59,627 nucleotides of DNA from Acidimicrobiia bacterium (GTDB taxonomy: Bacteria > Actinomycetota > Acidimicrobiia > Acidimicrobiales > Aldehydirespiratoraceae): positions 1 to 59,627 of the forward strand of contig QIIW01000142.1 in the NCBI GenBank assembly GCA_003231645.1, in the 5' to 3' direction. Below, one piece after another: positions 44,274-52,628 of this stretch (position 1 is the stretch's first letter; each line of letters opens with the position of its first letter). The translations under genes were made by a program, and so were the position numbers. Below the pieces are notes generated by a model that was not told where the DNA came from, did not search any database, and saw only the letters and a list, made by a program, of their open reading frames with translations.

Positions 44274-45704
44274 CTACGGGATTCGTTCGAGACGAAGCAC
44301 GTTGGCCGATCTGGAGCGACTGTCGGAGCCGGCCAACACCGCCACGAGTTCCCCCGACCTGACATCGCCGGACTCCTTGGCAAGACGGATCGCCTCGTGA
44401 ACCATCTCCTCGTTCGATCCGTTGAGCAGCATCGGGATCGGTTTGGTACCCCAGCTGAGCGTGAGTTGCTGCACGGTGTGGGCGCTGGCGGAGAATCCGA
44501 GAATTCGGGCGCGGGGGCGGAACCGGGCCATCGAACGAACGGTGAAACCCGTACCCGAGATGCACAATATGTTGCGAATACCCAGTTCCTCGGTGGCTCT
44601 CCAAGCCGACATCGTCATGGCATCGGTCACCGAGGCCGCCCCCCCGGAGGTGTCGGTCATCCGCAACTCGGCCAACTTCGAGGCCCAGACCTCGTGGTCC
44701 ATCTCCTCGTCGGCACGTGCCGCGATGCGGCTCATGGTGCGGATGACGTTGGCAGGGTCCTGGCCGATGGCCGTTTCGCCCGACAACATCACCGCCGACG
44801 ATCCGTCGAACACCGCGTTGGCGATGTCGGACACCTCGGCCCTGGTCGGCGCCGGGCTGGAGATCATGGATTCGAGCATCTGCGTGGCGGTGATCACCGG
44901 GCGGCCTCCGGCGATGCACTCCCGAATCACCGATTTCTGAAGATGGGGCAGGTCGGCCAACGAGCATTCGTTGCCCAGATCACCCCGTGCCACCATGACG
45001 GCGCCCGAGGCTTCGATGATCCCCGACAGGTTGTCGACCGCAGCCCGCGTCTCGATCTTGGCGATCAGCAGTGGGCCGCGTGGATGGGGCTCGGTGCCGA
45101 CTCGGCGCATGTCGTGGGCGGAGCGCACGAATGACACGGCGACCATGTCGACTCCGGCTGCCACGAAAGCATCGACCCCTTTGAGGTCACTCTCCGTGGG
45201 AGTCGAAATCCGGAGCCGATCGGAAGGTATGTGGATACCGGGTCGTCCGCGCAGAAATCCACCGTGGCTCACCCTCGCCACCAGTCGGTCGGTCTTCATC
45301 TCGACCACCTCGAGGTCGGCTCCGCCGTCACCGACGATCAGGCGGTCGCCCATGTGAACGTCCTCGAGCAGTCCCTCGTAGTCGACCTCGATGACCCGAG
45401 CAGTCGACTGGTCGTGGCCGACTCTGAGGTCGACCATGGATCCGGTGGGCACATCCACACCGTCGGCCCCGAAGCTTCCGGCGCGGACCTTCGGACCGGG
45501 AAGATCAACGAGAATTCCGACTCGCCTGCCTTCGTCGGCCGCCACCTGCCGGACCCGGTGATAGCGCTCGAGGCCGTCGTCGATGGTGCCGTGGGCCAGC
45601 CCAATCCGGGCGACATCCATGCCGGCGCGGATCATCTCCCTGAGAGTGGACTCGTCCTCCGAGGCCGGTCCGATGGTGGCGACGATCTTCGTGCGACGAT
45701 TCAT
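44274..45704 (-). CDS. pyk: Pyruvate kinase
   Basis: Last step of glycolysis: phosphoenolpyruvate plus ADP to pyruvate plus ATP. 476 residues. RRTKIVATIGPASEDESTL at the start, the catalytic Lys/metal region in LIAKIETRAAVDNLSGIIEASGAVMVARGDLG, ITATQMLESMI, and the regulatory C-domain with SGTGFTVRSMARFRPRARIL. ATG 45704. Single gene, divergent from the phosphodiesterase across about 90 bp. Confidence 0.96.
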   Translation of the reverse strand: MNRRTKIVATIGPASEDESTLREMIRAGMDVARIGLAHGTIDDGLERYHRVRQVAADEGRRVGILVDLPGPKVRAGSFGADGVDVPTGSMVDLRVGHDQSTARVIEVDYEGLLEDVHMGDRLIVGDGGADLEVVEMKTDRLVARVSHGGFLRGRPGIHIPSDRLRISTPTESDLKGVDAFVAAGVDMVAVSFVRSAHDMRRVGTEPHPRGPLLIAKIETRAAVDNLSGIIEASGAVMVARGDLGNECSLADLPHLQKSVIRECIAGGRPVITATQMLESMISSPAPTRAEVSDIANAVFDGSSAVMLSGETAIGQDPANVIRTMSRIAARADEEMDHEVWASKLAELRMTDTSGGAASVTDAMTMSAWRATEELGIRNILCISGTGFTVRSMARFRPRARILGFSASAHTVQQLTLSWGTKPIPMLLNGSNEEMVHEAIRLAKESGDVRSGELVAVLAGSDSRSRSANVLRLERIP

Positions 45705-45796
45705 GCTCGCAAGCTAGTGGCGCGGTGGCCGTTACGACGGCAACGGGAGATGAATCTGACAGCAGCCCGGGCGAGGACGCGAACTACGGTTCGGTC

Positions 45797-46561
45797 ATGT
45801 CGCGACTGCATCCCTACCTCCGCCATGAAGGCCCCCTGGCCATCGCTCACCGGGGCGGAGCGGGAGATCACCCGGAAAACACCGAGCGGGCTTTCCGTCA
45901 TGCCGTCGACCTCGGCTTCACCCACGTCGAGACCGATGTTCACGTCACCTCTGATGGTGTCGCCGTGGCGTTCCACGACGAAGCTCTCGATCGGGTGACC
46001 GACAGTGCGGGTCTGATCGCCGAGCTGCCTTGGAGCGAGGTGCAACGGGCGCTGGTGGGTGGCACGGATCCGATCTGTCGACTCGACGATCTCCTGTCCG
46101 AATTCCCGGACACCCGATTCAATCTCGACCCCAAGCACGATGAGGCGGTCGACCCCCTGTGCCAGGTACTTCTTCACACCGGTGCGGTTTCCCGGGTCTG
46201 CGTCGGTTCGTTCTCGGATCGGCGAACCGACCGAGTTCGTCGCCTTGTCGGTGAGGAACTCTGTACTGGCGCCGGCCCCAGACGGACGCTCCTGCTGCTT
46301 CTGCGGTCGTGGCACTTGCCGGTGAGGCCGCGCCACGCCATGGTCGCCCAGGTTCCTGTTCGCAGCGCCGGACTCGAGCTGGTGACCCGCAGGTTCATCA
46401 CGACCGCTCACCGACTCGACATGCAGGTGCACGTGTGGACGATTGACGAACCCGGCGAGATCAACCGCCTTCTCGACCTCGGCGTCGACGGAATCATGAC
46501 CGATCGGCCAGAATGCCTCAAGGCCACCTTCGTGGAACGCGGGGTGTGGCACGGAGCCTGA
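45797..46561 (+). CDS. Glycerophosphodiester phosphodiesterase
   Basis: 254 residues. TIM-barrel GDPD: AIAHRGGAGDHPENTERAF (catalytic His and Glu), HVETDVHVTSDGVAVAFHDEALDRVT (metal Asp, second His), NLDPKHDEA, and VHVWTIDEPGEINRLLDLGVDGIMTDRP. Cytoplasmic; breaks deacylated phospholipid headgroups to glycerol-3-phosphate. ATG 45797 starts just before the barrel (SRLHPYLRHEGPLAI). Confidence 0.94.
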   Translation: MSRLHPYLRHEGPLAIAHRGGAGDHPENTERAFRHAVDLGFTHVETDVHVTSDGVAVAFHDEALDRVTDSAGLIAELPWSEVQRALVGGTDPICRLDDLLSEFPDTRFNLDPKHDEAVDPLCQVLLHTGAVSRVCVGSFSDRRTDRVRRLVGEELCTGAGPRRTLLLLLRSWHLPVRPRHAMVAQVPVRSAGLELVTRRFITTAHRLDMQVHVWTIDEPGEINRLLDLGVDGIMTDRPECLKATFVERGVWHGA

Positions 46562-47279
46562 TGCCCAAACTGTGGGTGAAGCTGTGGAGAACCGATCGTG
46601 TCTTGGGGATCAGCGGTGGTTTTCTTCGCAATTCCTGGGGATTTCGTGAAACCCTCTTGACGATCCCGGCGGTGGTCGCGAGTATGCCGTTGTCGAAGCG
46701 AGAGCAGCAGCTCCGAGGTTCAGAGCCCGCTCGGTAGGCGCAAGCCGTCCGAGTTGGTGAGTTCCGACGGGATGCGGTTCGAGCCGAGACACGGCTGAGT
46801 CAAGCTGGCAATCTTCGGAAAGCCGGCGGGTCGATCGGAGATACGGCGAAGCATCGCCAATCCGACCGGAGCCGGTCCTCACGAGGGGCCGTCCGGGAGG
46901 TGCGGGGAGGCTTCACCGCCCGAGGAACCACAGGGTCGCCGGTTCAGCCCCGCACGGGGGCGACACCGGGCCAAGTGGGCCAATTCCCCGGGTGGCACGT
47001 GTCGGGTCACCCCGGGCCGGGGCATCGCCGCCGGGTGATGGTTCGGATCGGAGTCGATTCGATGTCGACGGGCATTGATGATCGGTTCAGGCAGGAATCG
47101 GAGAGGACGCAATCCGGTTCGTGTCAGGGTTTCACCCTCGTACGAGGCGTGGCCACGAGTGCCGGGAGATCCGTCGGGGTCTTCAGGACGGATGATCTGG
47201 GTCGATTCGAAGCCCCGAGGAGTTGACCGGTGCGAGCCGGGAGGCTAATCGGGGCTTCGTCGCGTCCGGGGACCCGGCA
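46562..47279. other. About 0.7 kb without a convincing gene; hairpin-rich
   Basis: No long frame here looks protein-like, and none shows a family. Several stems are visible: 46845-46849 with 46854-46858 nested in 46835-46839 with 46861-46865; 46864-46868 with 46873-46877; 46948-46951 with 46956-46959 inside 46935-46940 with 46959-46964; and CCCGGG at 46987-46992 with 47011-47016. TTGACG at 46657 could be a -35 box. A 58-codon frame begins at 46561 overlapping the phosphodiesterase stop (TGATG), and at 46684 it reads MPLSKREQQL, like the start of DUF3040 proteins, before stopping at 46737. I could not place tmRNA, RNase P RNA or SRP RNA here. Confidence 0.5.
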
Positions 47280-47468
47280 TCAGTCGTCCCTGAGGGCTAC
47301 CGCGTTGGCTGTCACGTTGAGCTTCGGGACGTACTCCGCCGCCTCGACACGACGCTGTTCGCCGCCGAGCGAGGCCCGCAGCCGGCTCCGACACTGTGTA
47401 CACGGCCCGTAGAAGTCCTCGGTGGCCGGTGACCCGCACCTCGGGCAATCGAACTCGATGTTCCCCAT
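47280..47468 (-). CDS. Small zinc-ribbon protein
   Basis: 62 residues: IEFDCPRCGSPATEDFYGPC, then TQCRSRL gives two CxxC knuckles (Cys8/Cys11 and Cys20-region) for one zinc. The C-terminal half is basic then acidic, with no enzyme motif. Similar short zinc ribbons occur widely in actinobacteria; role unknown. ATG 47468 has no strong ribosome site. Confidence 0.75.
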   Translation of the reverse strand: MGNIEFDCPRCGSPATEDFYGPCTQCRSRLRASLGGEQRRVEAAEYVPKLNVTANAVALRDD

Positions 47469-47554
47469 GGCGGCATTGTGTCATGGCCGAACTGCGCTTA
47501 TGGCGACGGCAGCGAAGGAAGGTAGGATCCGGCAGCTTCAGGGAAGGCCGGCCA

Positions 47555-49009
47555 ATGTCCGATGCGTCGAAATCCGATTCGCGATGTGCCGGCACCGTGA
47601 TCATCGGCGCGGGGCCCGCGGGCCTCACCGCTGCGTATCAGCTGGGCAAGCACCGCCGGGGTTGCACCGTCGTCGAGGCGGACGATGTGGTAGGCGGAAT
47701 CTCGCGTACGGTCAAGCGCGACGGCTGGCGCTTCGACATCGGTGGTCACCGGTTCTTCACCAAGGTCCCGCCGGTGTCCAAGCTCTGGCACGAGATTCTC
47801 CCCGACGAGGACTTCCTCACACGTCCCCGGATGAGCAGGATCTTCTACCGGGGCAAGTTCTACGACTATCCGCTGAGGCCGACCAACGCCCTGCGCAACC
47901 TGGGGTTGATCGAATCGATCCGCTGTGTCCTGTCCTACATGTGGGTCCGGATCAGGCCCCCGAAGGAACAGACGACATTCGAGGGATACACAGCCGCCAG
48001 ATTCGGTTGGCGGCTCTACGGCATCTTCTTCAAGACCTACACCGAGAAGGTGTGGGGGGTCCCGGCCAACCACATCCAGGCCGATTGGGCGGCCCAGCGG
48101 ATCAAGAACCTCAACTTGTTCAGCGCAATCTGGAATGCCATCACGCCGAGGCGAAACCAGAAGGACATTGCGAGCCTCATCGAGGAATTCGAGTACCCAC
48201 GTCATGGCCCGGGAATGATGTGGGAACGCTGTCATCAACTGGTGGCGGAGCAGGGCAGCCGTGTCGAACTGGGTCACCGGGTGGTGAGAATCGACCACGT
48301 CGGCGGCCGAGCCGCGACGGTTGTCACCGCATCCTCGGACGGTGAGACCGAGTTCGAGTGCACGGAGATCATTTCGTCGATGCCGATACCGAAGTTGGTG
48401 GAGGTGATGAACCCCTCCCCCACCCAGGATGTGCTGTCTGCGGCCAAAGGGCTCTCGTTCCGTGATTTCCTCACCGTCGCGTTGGTCGTACCGGCCGCCG
48501 AGGCGTTCCCCGACAACTGGATCTACGTCCACGCCCCCGACGTGAAGCTGGGTCGGATACAGAACTTCGGGGCTTGGTCACCCGAGATGATCGCCGAGGA
48601 CGGCATGACCTGCCTCGGCCTCGAATACTTCGTCACCGAAGGGGATTCGCTCTGGACGGCCGACGACGCCGATCTCGTCGATATGGGAATCTCGGAACTC
48701 AAGACCCTCGGTCTCCTCGACCCTGATCATGTGGGCCAGGGGTATGTGGTGCGCATGGCGAAGGCGTATCCGATGTACGACTCCGAGTACAGGGACAACG
48801 TCGACATCCTGCGAGAATGGCTCGGCCAACATGTTGCCAATGTGTACCCGATCGGACGCAACGGCATGCACCGATACAACAACCAGGATCACTCGATGTA
48901 CACCGCGATGCTGACGGTCGACAACATCGTCAACGGAACCGGGCACAACGTCTGGGATGTCAACGTCGACGCCGAGTACCACGAAGAGATGTCCCGGTCG
49001 GAGTGGTGA
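47555..49009 (+). CDS. FAD-dependent oxidoreductase, UDP-galactopyranose-mutase-like
   Basis: 484 residues, COG1232 type. FAD motif VIIGAGPAGLTAAYQL near residue 15, VEADDVVGGISRTV, FDIGGHRFFTK, RIFYRGKFYDYPLRPTNALR, and the C-terminal flavin block YPIGRNGMHRYNNQDHSMYTAM. It is longer than typical Glf and only shares its fold, so the exact substrate is open; the place next to glycosyltransferases suggests nucleotide- or lipid-sugar chemistry. ATG 47555 has GGGAAGG upstream. Its stop overlaps the next glycosyltransferase start. Confidence 0.85.
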   Translation: MSDASKSDSRCAGTVIIGAGPAGLTAAYQLGKHRRGCTVVEADDVVGGISRTVKRDGWRFDIGGHRFFTKVPPVSKLWHEILPDEDFLTRPRMSRIFYRGKFYDYPLRPTNALRNLGLIESIRCVLSYMWVRIRPPKEQTTFEGYTAARFGWRLYGIFFKTYTEKVWGVPANHIQADWAAQRIKNLNLFSAIWNAITPRRNQKDIASLIEEFEYPRHGPGMMWERCHQLVAEQGSRVELGHRVVRIDHVGGRAATVVTASSDGETEFECTEIISSMPIPKLVEVMNPSPTQDVLSAAKGLSFRDFLTVALVVPAAEAFPDNWIYVHAPDVKLGRIQNFGAWSPEMIAEDGMTCLGLEYFVTEGDSLWTADDADLVDMGISELKTLGLLDPDHVGQGYVVRMAKAYPMYDSEYRDNVDILREWLGQHVANVYPIGRNGMHRYNNQDHSMYTAMLTVDNIVNGTGHNVWDVNVDAEYHEEMSRSEW

Positions 49010-49743
49010 CGACCGGCGGACGTGGTTCGACGATCATCGTCATCCCCGCCTTCAACGAGGAGGATTCGCTGCCCGCGGTCCTCGCCGAACTCGAGGCCGT
49101 GGTGCCTGATTTCGATGTGGTTGTGGTCGACGACGGTTCCACCGACAGCACCTCGTCGGTCGCGTCGGATTACGGAGTCGCCTGCGTGACCCTTGCCTTC
49201 AATCTCGGGATCGGTGGAGCGTTGCGGGCCGGGTACAGATTTGCCGATGAGGCCGGCTACAGCCGCGCCGTCCAATTCGACGCCGACGGCCAGCACCGCG
49301 CCGATCAGATCCTGCCGCTCATCCGTGCTCTCGATGGAGAGGCCGACATGGCGGTCGGGACCCGATTCGGTGGTGTCGGTGACTACGAGGTAGGTCTCGG
49401 ACGCGGCCTGGCGATGAAGTCGCTGCGACTCGGAGTCCGCCTTCTGTGCGGTCGCTGGTTCAGCGACACCTCATCCGGATTTCGCGCCGTGGATCACGAC
49501 CTGCTGCACGTATTCGCCACCGAGTACCCGGTCGACTACATGGACTCGGTCGAGACGCTGGTGGCGGCAAGCCGCGCCGGCTACATCATCACCGAGGTGC
49601 CGGTGCGGATGGGCGAGAGGGCAGGCGGTGTGCCCTCCCAGCGAAGGCTCCGGCTCGTTTATCACTACGCCCGACTGGTTGTCGCTCTCGTCGGCTCGTC
49701 ACGTCGGGCCTTCCCGCCCCCGACCCGGGCCGGCTCCACCTGA
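49006..49743 (+). CDS. GT2 glycosyltransferase (dolichol-phosphate-mannose-synthase-like)
   Basis: 245 residues. GT-A fold with IIVIPAFNEEDSLPAVLAEL, VVVVDDGSTDSTSSVA, NLGIGGALRAGYRFA and FDADGQHRADQI (DxD equivalent), then GTRFGGVGDYEVG and SDTSSGFRAVDHDLL, all typical of polyprenyl-phosphate sugar transferases. GTG 49006 overlaps the oxidoreductase stop (GTGA). Probably makes a lipid-linked sugar donor for envelope glycan synthesis. Confidence 0.9.
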   Translation: MTTGGRGSTIIVIPAFNEEDSLPAVLAELEAVVPDFDVVVVDDGSTDSTSSVASDYGVACVTLAFNLGIGGALRAGYRFADEAGYSRAVQFDADGQHRADQILPLIRALDGEADMAVGTRFGGVGDYEVGLGRGLAMKSLRLGVRLLCGRWFSDTSSGFRAVDHDLLHVFATEYPVDYMDSVETLVAASRAGYIITEVPVRMGERAGGVPSQRRLRLVYHYARLVVALVGSSRRAFPPPTRAGST

Positions 49744-49767
49744 GCACCGAACGGGCCGGCCGGCGTG

Positions 49768-49817
49768 GGCCCGATGGCTCAAGTCCGGCGTAGGCCCGAT
49801 GGCTCAAGTCCGGCGTA
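49768..49817 (+). repeat. Two exact tandem copies of a 25-bp unit
   Basis: The unit GGCCCGATGGCTCAAGTCCG plus 5 bases occupies 49768-49792 and 49793-49817 without gap. It lies right before the GGDEF-EAL gene. TCAAGT and CCGAT boxes within it resemble sigma-28/WhiG-type promoter elements, so it may be a regulatory duplication (inference). Confidence 0.85.
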
Positions 49818-49827
49818 GGCCATGCCG

Positions 49828-49852
49828 ACTGGTCTGGTAGGAACCGACCAGT
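49828..49852 (+). promoter_or_regulatory. Leader hairpin before the GGDEF-EAL start
   Basis: ACTGGTC (49828-49834) pairs with GACCAGT (49846-49852), followed directly by CGAGGGG, the likely ribosome site for GTG 49870. This suggests 49822-49869 is leader rather than coding. Confidence 0.5.
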
Positions 49853-49869
49853 TCGAGGGGACGACAACG

Positions 49870-51588
49870 GTGCTGCATCGCGATCGTGACTCGAAACCGA
49901 TCCCATGGGAGCAGGAGGTCGAGTCGGAGCATCGCGCCGGCGTGGATCTGGCCTGGATCGTCGTCGTCTGCGTGTTGGCCGTGGCTGGTGCAATCTGGTT
50001 CTCCGTCCCCGACCGGATCCTGTCGAAGATCGACCGATCCGGGCAGCTCGATCTCAATGGTCTTCTCGCGTTGATAGTGGTGATCCCTCTGGGGGCCACG
50101 ATCTTTGCCTCTCGCCGGTACCGAGATGCCGTGGGCGCTCAGCGCGAGCTGGCTCATCTCTCCGACCATGATGCGCTCACCCGGCTCCCCAATCGCCGCA
50201 ACCTCCGCGCCACCCTGCCGAAGGCCATGGCCGAGGCGGGAATAGTCAACTCCCGGACAGGGGTGATGTTCGTGGATCTCGACGGCTTCAAGGCGGTCAA
50301 CGATACGTACGGGCACGAGGTCGGCGATCATCTGATGGTCGAGGTGGCCCAACGCCTCCGATCCCTCTGTGGCGAGGAGCACTGGGTGGCTCGACACGGC
50401 GGGGACGAGTTCGTCATCCTCGACCGTGTGCCGTCGTCGCGCGAGTCGTGTTCGAGTTTCGCCAGGCTTCTCGTCGATCGGCTTTCCCAGCCTTTCGAGC
50501 TCGGCGAGGACCGCATATCAATCTCAGCGAGTGTCGGAATCGCGTTCGGCGGCCCCCTCGATGACCCGGAGCGGATCGTCAAGGACGCCGATCTGGCCAT
50601 GTACGACGCGAAACGTGGTGATCAACGCGTCGCGGTCTTCACCGACACCATGCGGGTGTCGCTCACTCCGGCGACGGTCGGGGCGCGTCTCGAGCGGGCC
50701 ATAACCGGTGGCGAGTTCCGGTTGGTGTATCAGCCGATGGTGTTACTCGGAAGCGGGACCGTCGTCGGTGTGGAGGCCCTTCTACGATGGGACGACCCGG
50801 AGCGCGGTGTCGTCAACCCGGTCGACTTCATGCCGGCCCTCGAGGCGACCGGCTTGATGGTCCCGGTGGGCCGATGGGTGATGAACGAGGTCTGCTCCAA
50901 GGCCCGTCACTGGGGGGACATGATGCCGGCCGGCGTTCCGGCGCTGCGCGTCTCGATGAACGTGTCCCCACGGGAGTTGGCCCAGAGTGATTTCGTCGAT
51001 GAGTTGCGATCAGCCCTCGAGCGGTCGGGCACCGACCCTCAGAGCGTCTACCTGGAAGCCAATGAGACGTCACTCACCTCCGACTCGCTAAAGGCGTGGA
51101 CGGCGCTGACCGGTGCCAGGGAACTCGGTGTCGGACTGGCCATCGACAACTTCGGGCGGGGATTCATCTCCCTCGGACATCTGCGAAACTTCGAGTTCAA
51201 TCTCCTGAAACTCGATGGTCCGTTCGCGGCGTTGGTAGCCGGCGGCGGGCCCGACGCGGTCCTGGTCAGGAATGTGATCGAACTTGCCGGCAAGTTGGGC
51301 ATCGCGGTGTTGGCGGAGGGGCTCAGTGACGAGGCGCTGCTGCGGACACTCGAATCGGCGGGCTGCCAGCTCGGCCAGGGATTCGTCATCTGCGGTCCGC
51401 TCAGTGCCGCATCCGTGGACGAGTTGATCGTCGGGGGCCTGGCCGGCATCGCTCTGTTCGAGCAGCGCCGGGCCGTCGACCCCGACCAACGCGCCGAGTC
51501 GGTCCCGGAGATGGAACTCGAGTCGGCTACCGTGGTACTACCCAGGTTGAGGCGGACCATGGTCGATGAAGCTTCGGTCCCCGGCTGA
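49870..51588 (+). CDS. Membrane-anchored GGDEF-EAL protein
   Basis: Makes and may break or bind cyclic di-GMP. Two N-terminal transmembrane helices (DLAWIVVVCVLAVAGAIWF; LNGLLALIVVIPLGATIF), then GGDEF with an intact RHGGDEFVIL (nt 50398-50412), then EAL with VEALLRWDDPERG (nt 50773). In the EAL part the DDFG motif reads DNFGRGFISL (nt 51145), so one metal-binding Asp is Asn; the other ligands (NVSP, LEANET, KLD, AEGLSDE) remain. Phosphodiesterase activity is therefore doubtful; cyclase activity is likely. GTG 49870 preferred over ATG 49822, which has no ribosome site. Tail overlaps the opposite glycosyltransferase gene by 51 bp. Confidence 0.9.
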   Translation: MLHRDRDSKPIPWEQEVESEHRAGVDLAWIVVVCVLAVAGAIWFSVPDRILSKIDRSGQLDLNGLLALIVVIPLGATIFASRRYRDAVGAQRELAHLSDHDALTRLPNRRNLRATLPKAMAEAGIVNSRTGVMFVDLDGFKAVNDTYGHEVGDHLMVEVAQRLRSLCGEEHWVARHGGDEFVILDRVPSSRESCSSFARLLVDRLSQPFELGEDRISISASVGIAFGGPLDDPERIVKDADLAMYDAKRGDQRVAVFTDTMRVSLTPATVGARLERAITGGEFRLVYQPMVLLGSGTVVGVEALLRWDDPERGVVNPVDFMPALEATGLMVPVGRWVMNEVCSKARHWGDMMPAGVPALRVSMNVSPRELAQSDFVDELRSALERSGTDPQSVYLEANETSLTSDSLKAWTALTGARELGVGLAIDNFGRGFISLGHLRNFEFNLLKLDGPFAALVAGGGPDAVLVRNVIELAGKLGIAVLAEGLSDEALLRTLESAGCQLGQGFVICGPLSAASVDELIVGGLAGIALFEQRRAVDPDQRAESVPEMELESATVVLPRLRRTMVDEASVPG

Positions 51589-52485
51589 TTTCCAGCCGTC
51601 GACGTGGTTCGCGGCGATGTCCGGGGGCGGTGGTCCGTAGCGGTGCAGGAAATGATCGCGTAGGGCCTTGAGACGCCCTCGGGGCGACCAGTGGAGGCCG
51701 CGGGCGGAAGGACGGACCATTCCGACGGGAAGCTGCACGACGGCAATGGCGGCCCGGAAGGCCACATTGCGCCGGCCGAAGTGCTCGCGAAGCATCAGGA
51801 GGGTGTTGCGGAGTTGCAGGTAGGCGACCAGCTCGACCGGCGAACTCATCCCGGGATTGGAAACGAGTGCCCCTCTCACCACTCCGCACCGCCATCCGGC
51901 TTCGGTAGCCCGAAGACCGAGATCGGCCTCCTCGCAATAGGCGAAGTACCGCTCGTCGAACAGTCCGATCTCCTCGAGGCACCGGCGGCGCGCCATCATG
52001 AAGGTGCCGTGGGGATAGTCGGATGGGTCGAAACCCCGTTCGAGCCGGGGAGTGGCACCGATCGATCCGAGGAACGGATCGATCACCGGCCGGAGGCCGT
52101 CGCCCACATCGGCGCTCACCAAGCCGACATCGGATCGGTCCTGCACGGCGTCGAGAATCATCGCGATCGTGTCGGGCTTCGGCATGGAGTCGTGGGGAGT
52201 AACCGCCACCCACTCTCCCCCTCCGGAGCGGAGCCACCGGCGCAGACCCACGTTGGCACCAGGACCGAATCCGAGATTGGCTCCGGTCCGGATCACGTCG
52301 ACCGACGAATCGATGTCGTCGAGGGCCCGAATCCCGTCGGGTTCGGAGCCGTTGTCGACCACGATCACCCGTTCGGTGTCGGGTTGCGAGAGGTAGGCCT
52401 CGACCGTGTCGGCGACGCTGTCGGGACGATTGTGGTGAACTACCACAACCGTGACCCGACGATCCGGCGAGAGCCGGGGAATCAC
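51538..52485 (-). CDS. GT2 glycosyltransferase (rhamnosyltransferase-like)
   Basis: 315 residues. GT-A motifs VTVVVVHHNRPDSVADTVEAY, VIVVDNGSEPDGI, NLGFGPGANVGLRRWL, WVAVTPHDSMPKPDTI in the DxD-loop position, and DPSDYPHGTFMMARRRCLEEIGLFDERYFAYCEEADLGLR. This is the WcaA/rhamnosyltransferase layout. GTG 52485 starts the domain; upstream in-frame sequence looks non-coding. The 3' end overlaps the GGDEF-EAL gene tail to tail. Confidence 0.87.
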   Translation of the reverse strand: MIPRLSPDRRVTVVVVHHNRPDSVADTVEAYLSQPDTERVIVVDNGSEPDGIRALDDIDSSVDVIRTGANLGFGPGANVGLRRWLRSGGGEWVAVTPHDSMPKPDTIAMILDAVQDRSDVGLVSADVGDGLRPVIDPFLGSIGATPRLERGFDPSDYPHGTFMMARRRCLEEIGLFDERYFAYCEEADLGLRATEAGWRCGVVRGALVSNPGMSSPVELVAYLQLRNTLLMLREHFGRRNVAFRAAIAVVQLPVGMVRPSARGLHWSPRGRLKALRDHFLHRYGPPPPDIAANHVDGWKSAGDRSFIDHGPPQPG

Positions 52486-52628
52486 CGGCTCACTCGGGTG
52501 GTGCGGACAGGGGTGTTCATGGCAGCGGCATCCTCGCCGCCGCGGCGCAAGGATGCAACCCGCCGGGCGAGAGGCCAACGGGTCTCGACCGCTAGCCTGC
52601 CATCGTCTGGTGCGACAATGGAGCGACG

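Noticed and set aside
46573..46583. DnaA-box-like TGTGGAGAA suggesting an origin
   Set aside because: Single imperfect box with no dnaA/dnaN context.
46879..47226. Short frames on both strands in the 46.6-47.3 kb gap
   Set aside because: No ribosome sites, no family, and biased composition; treated as non-coding.
46561..47279. tmRNA, RNase P RNA or SRP RNA in the gap
   Set aside because: Signature segments (tag ORF, GAGGAAAGTCC-like CR-I, SRP GGAAGGAAGCAG-like loop) were looked for on both strands and not found.
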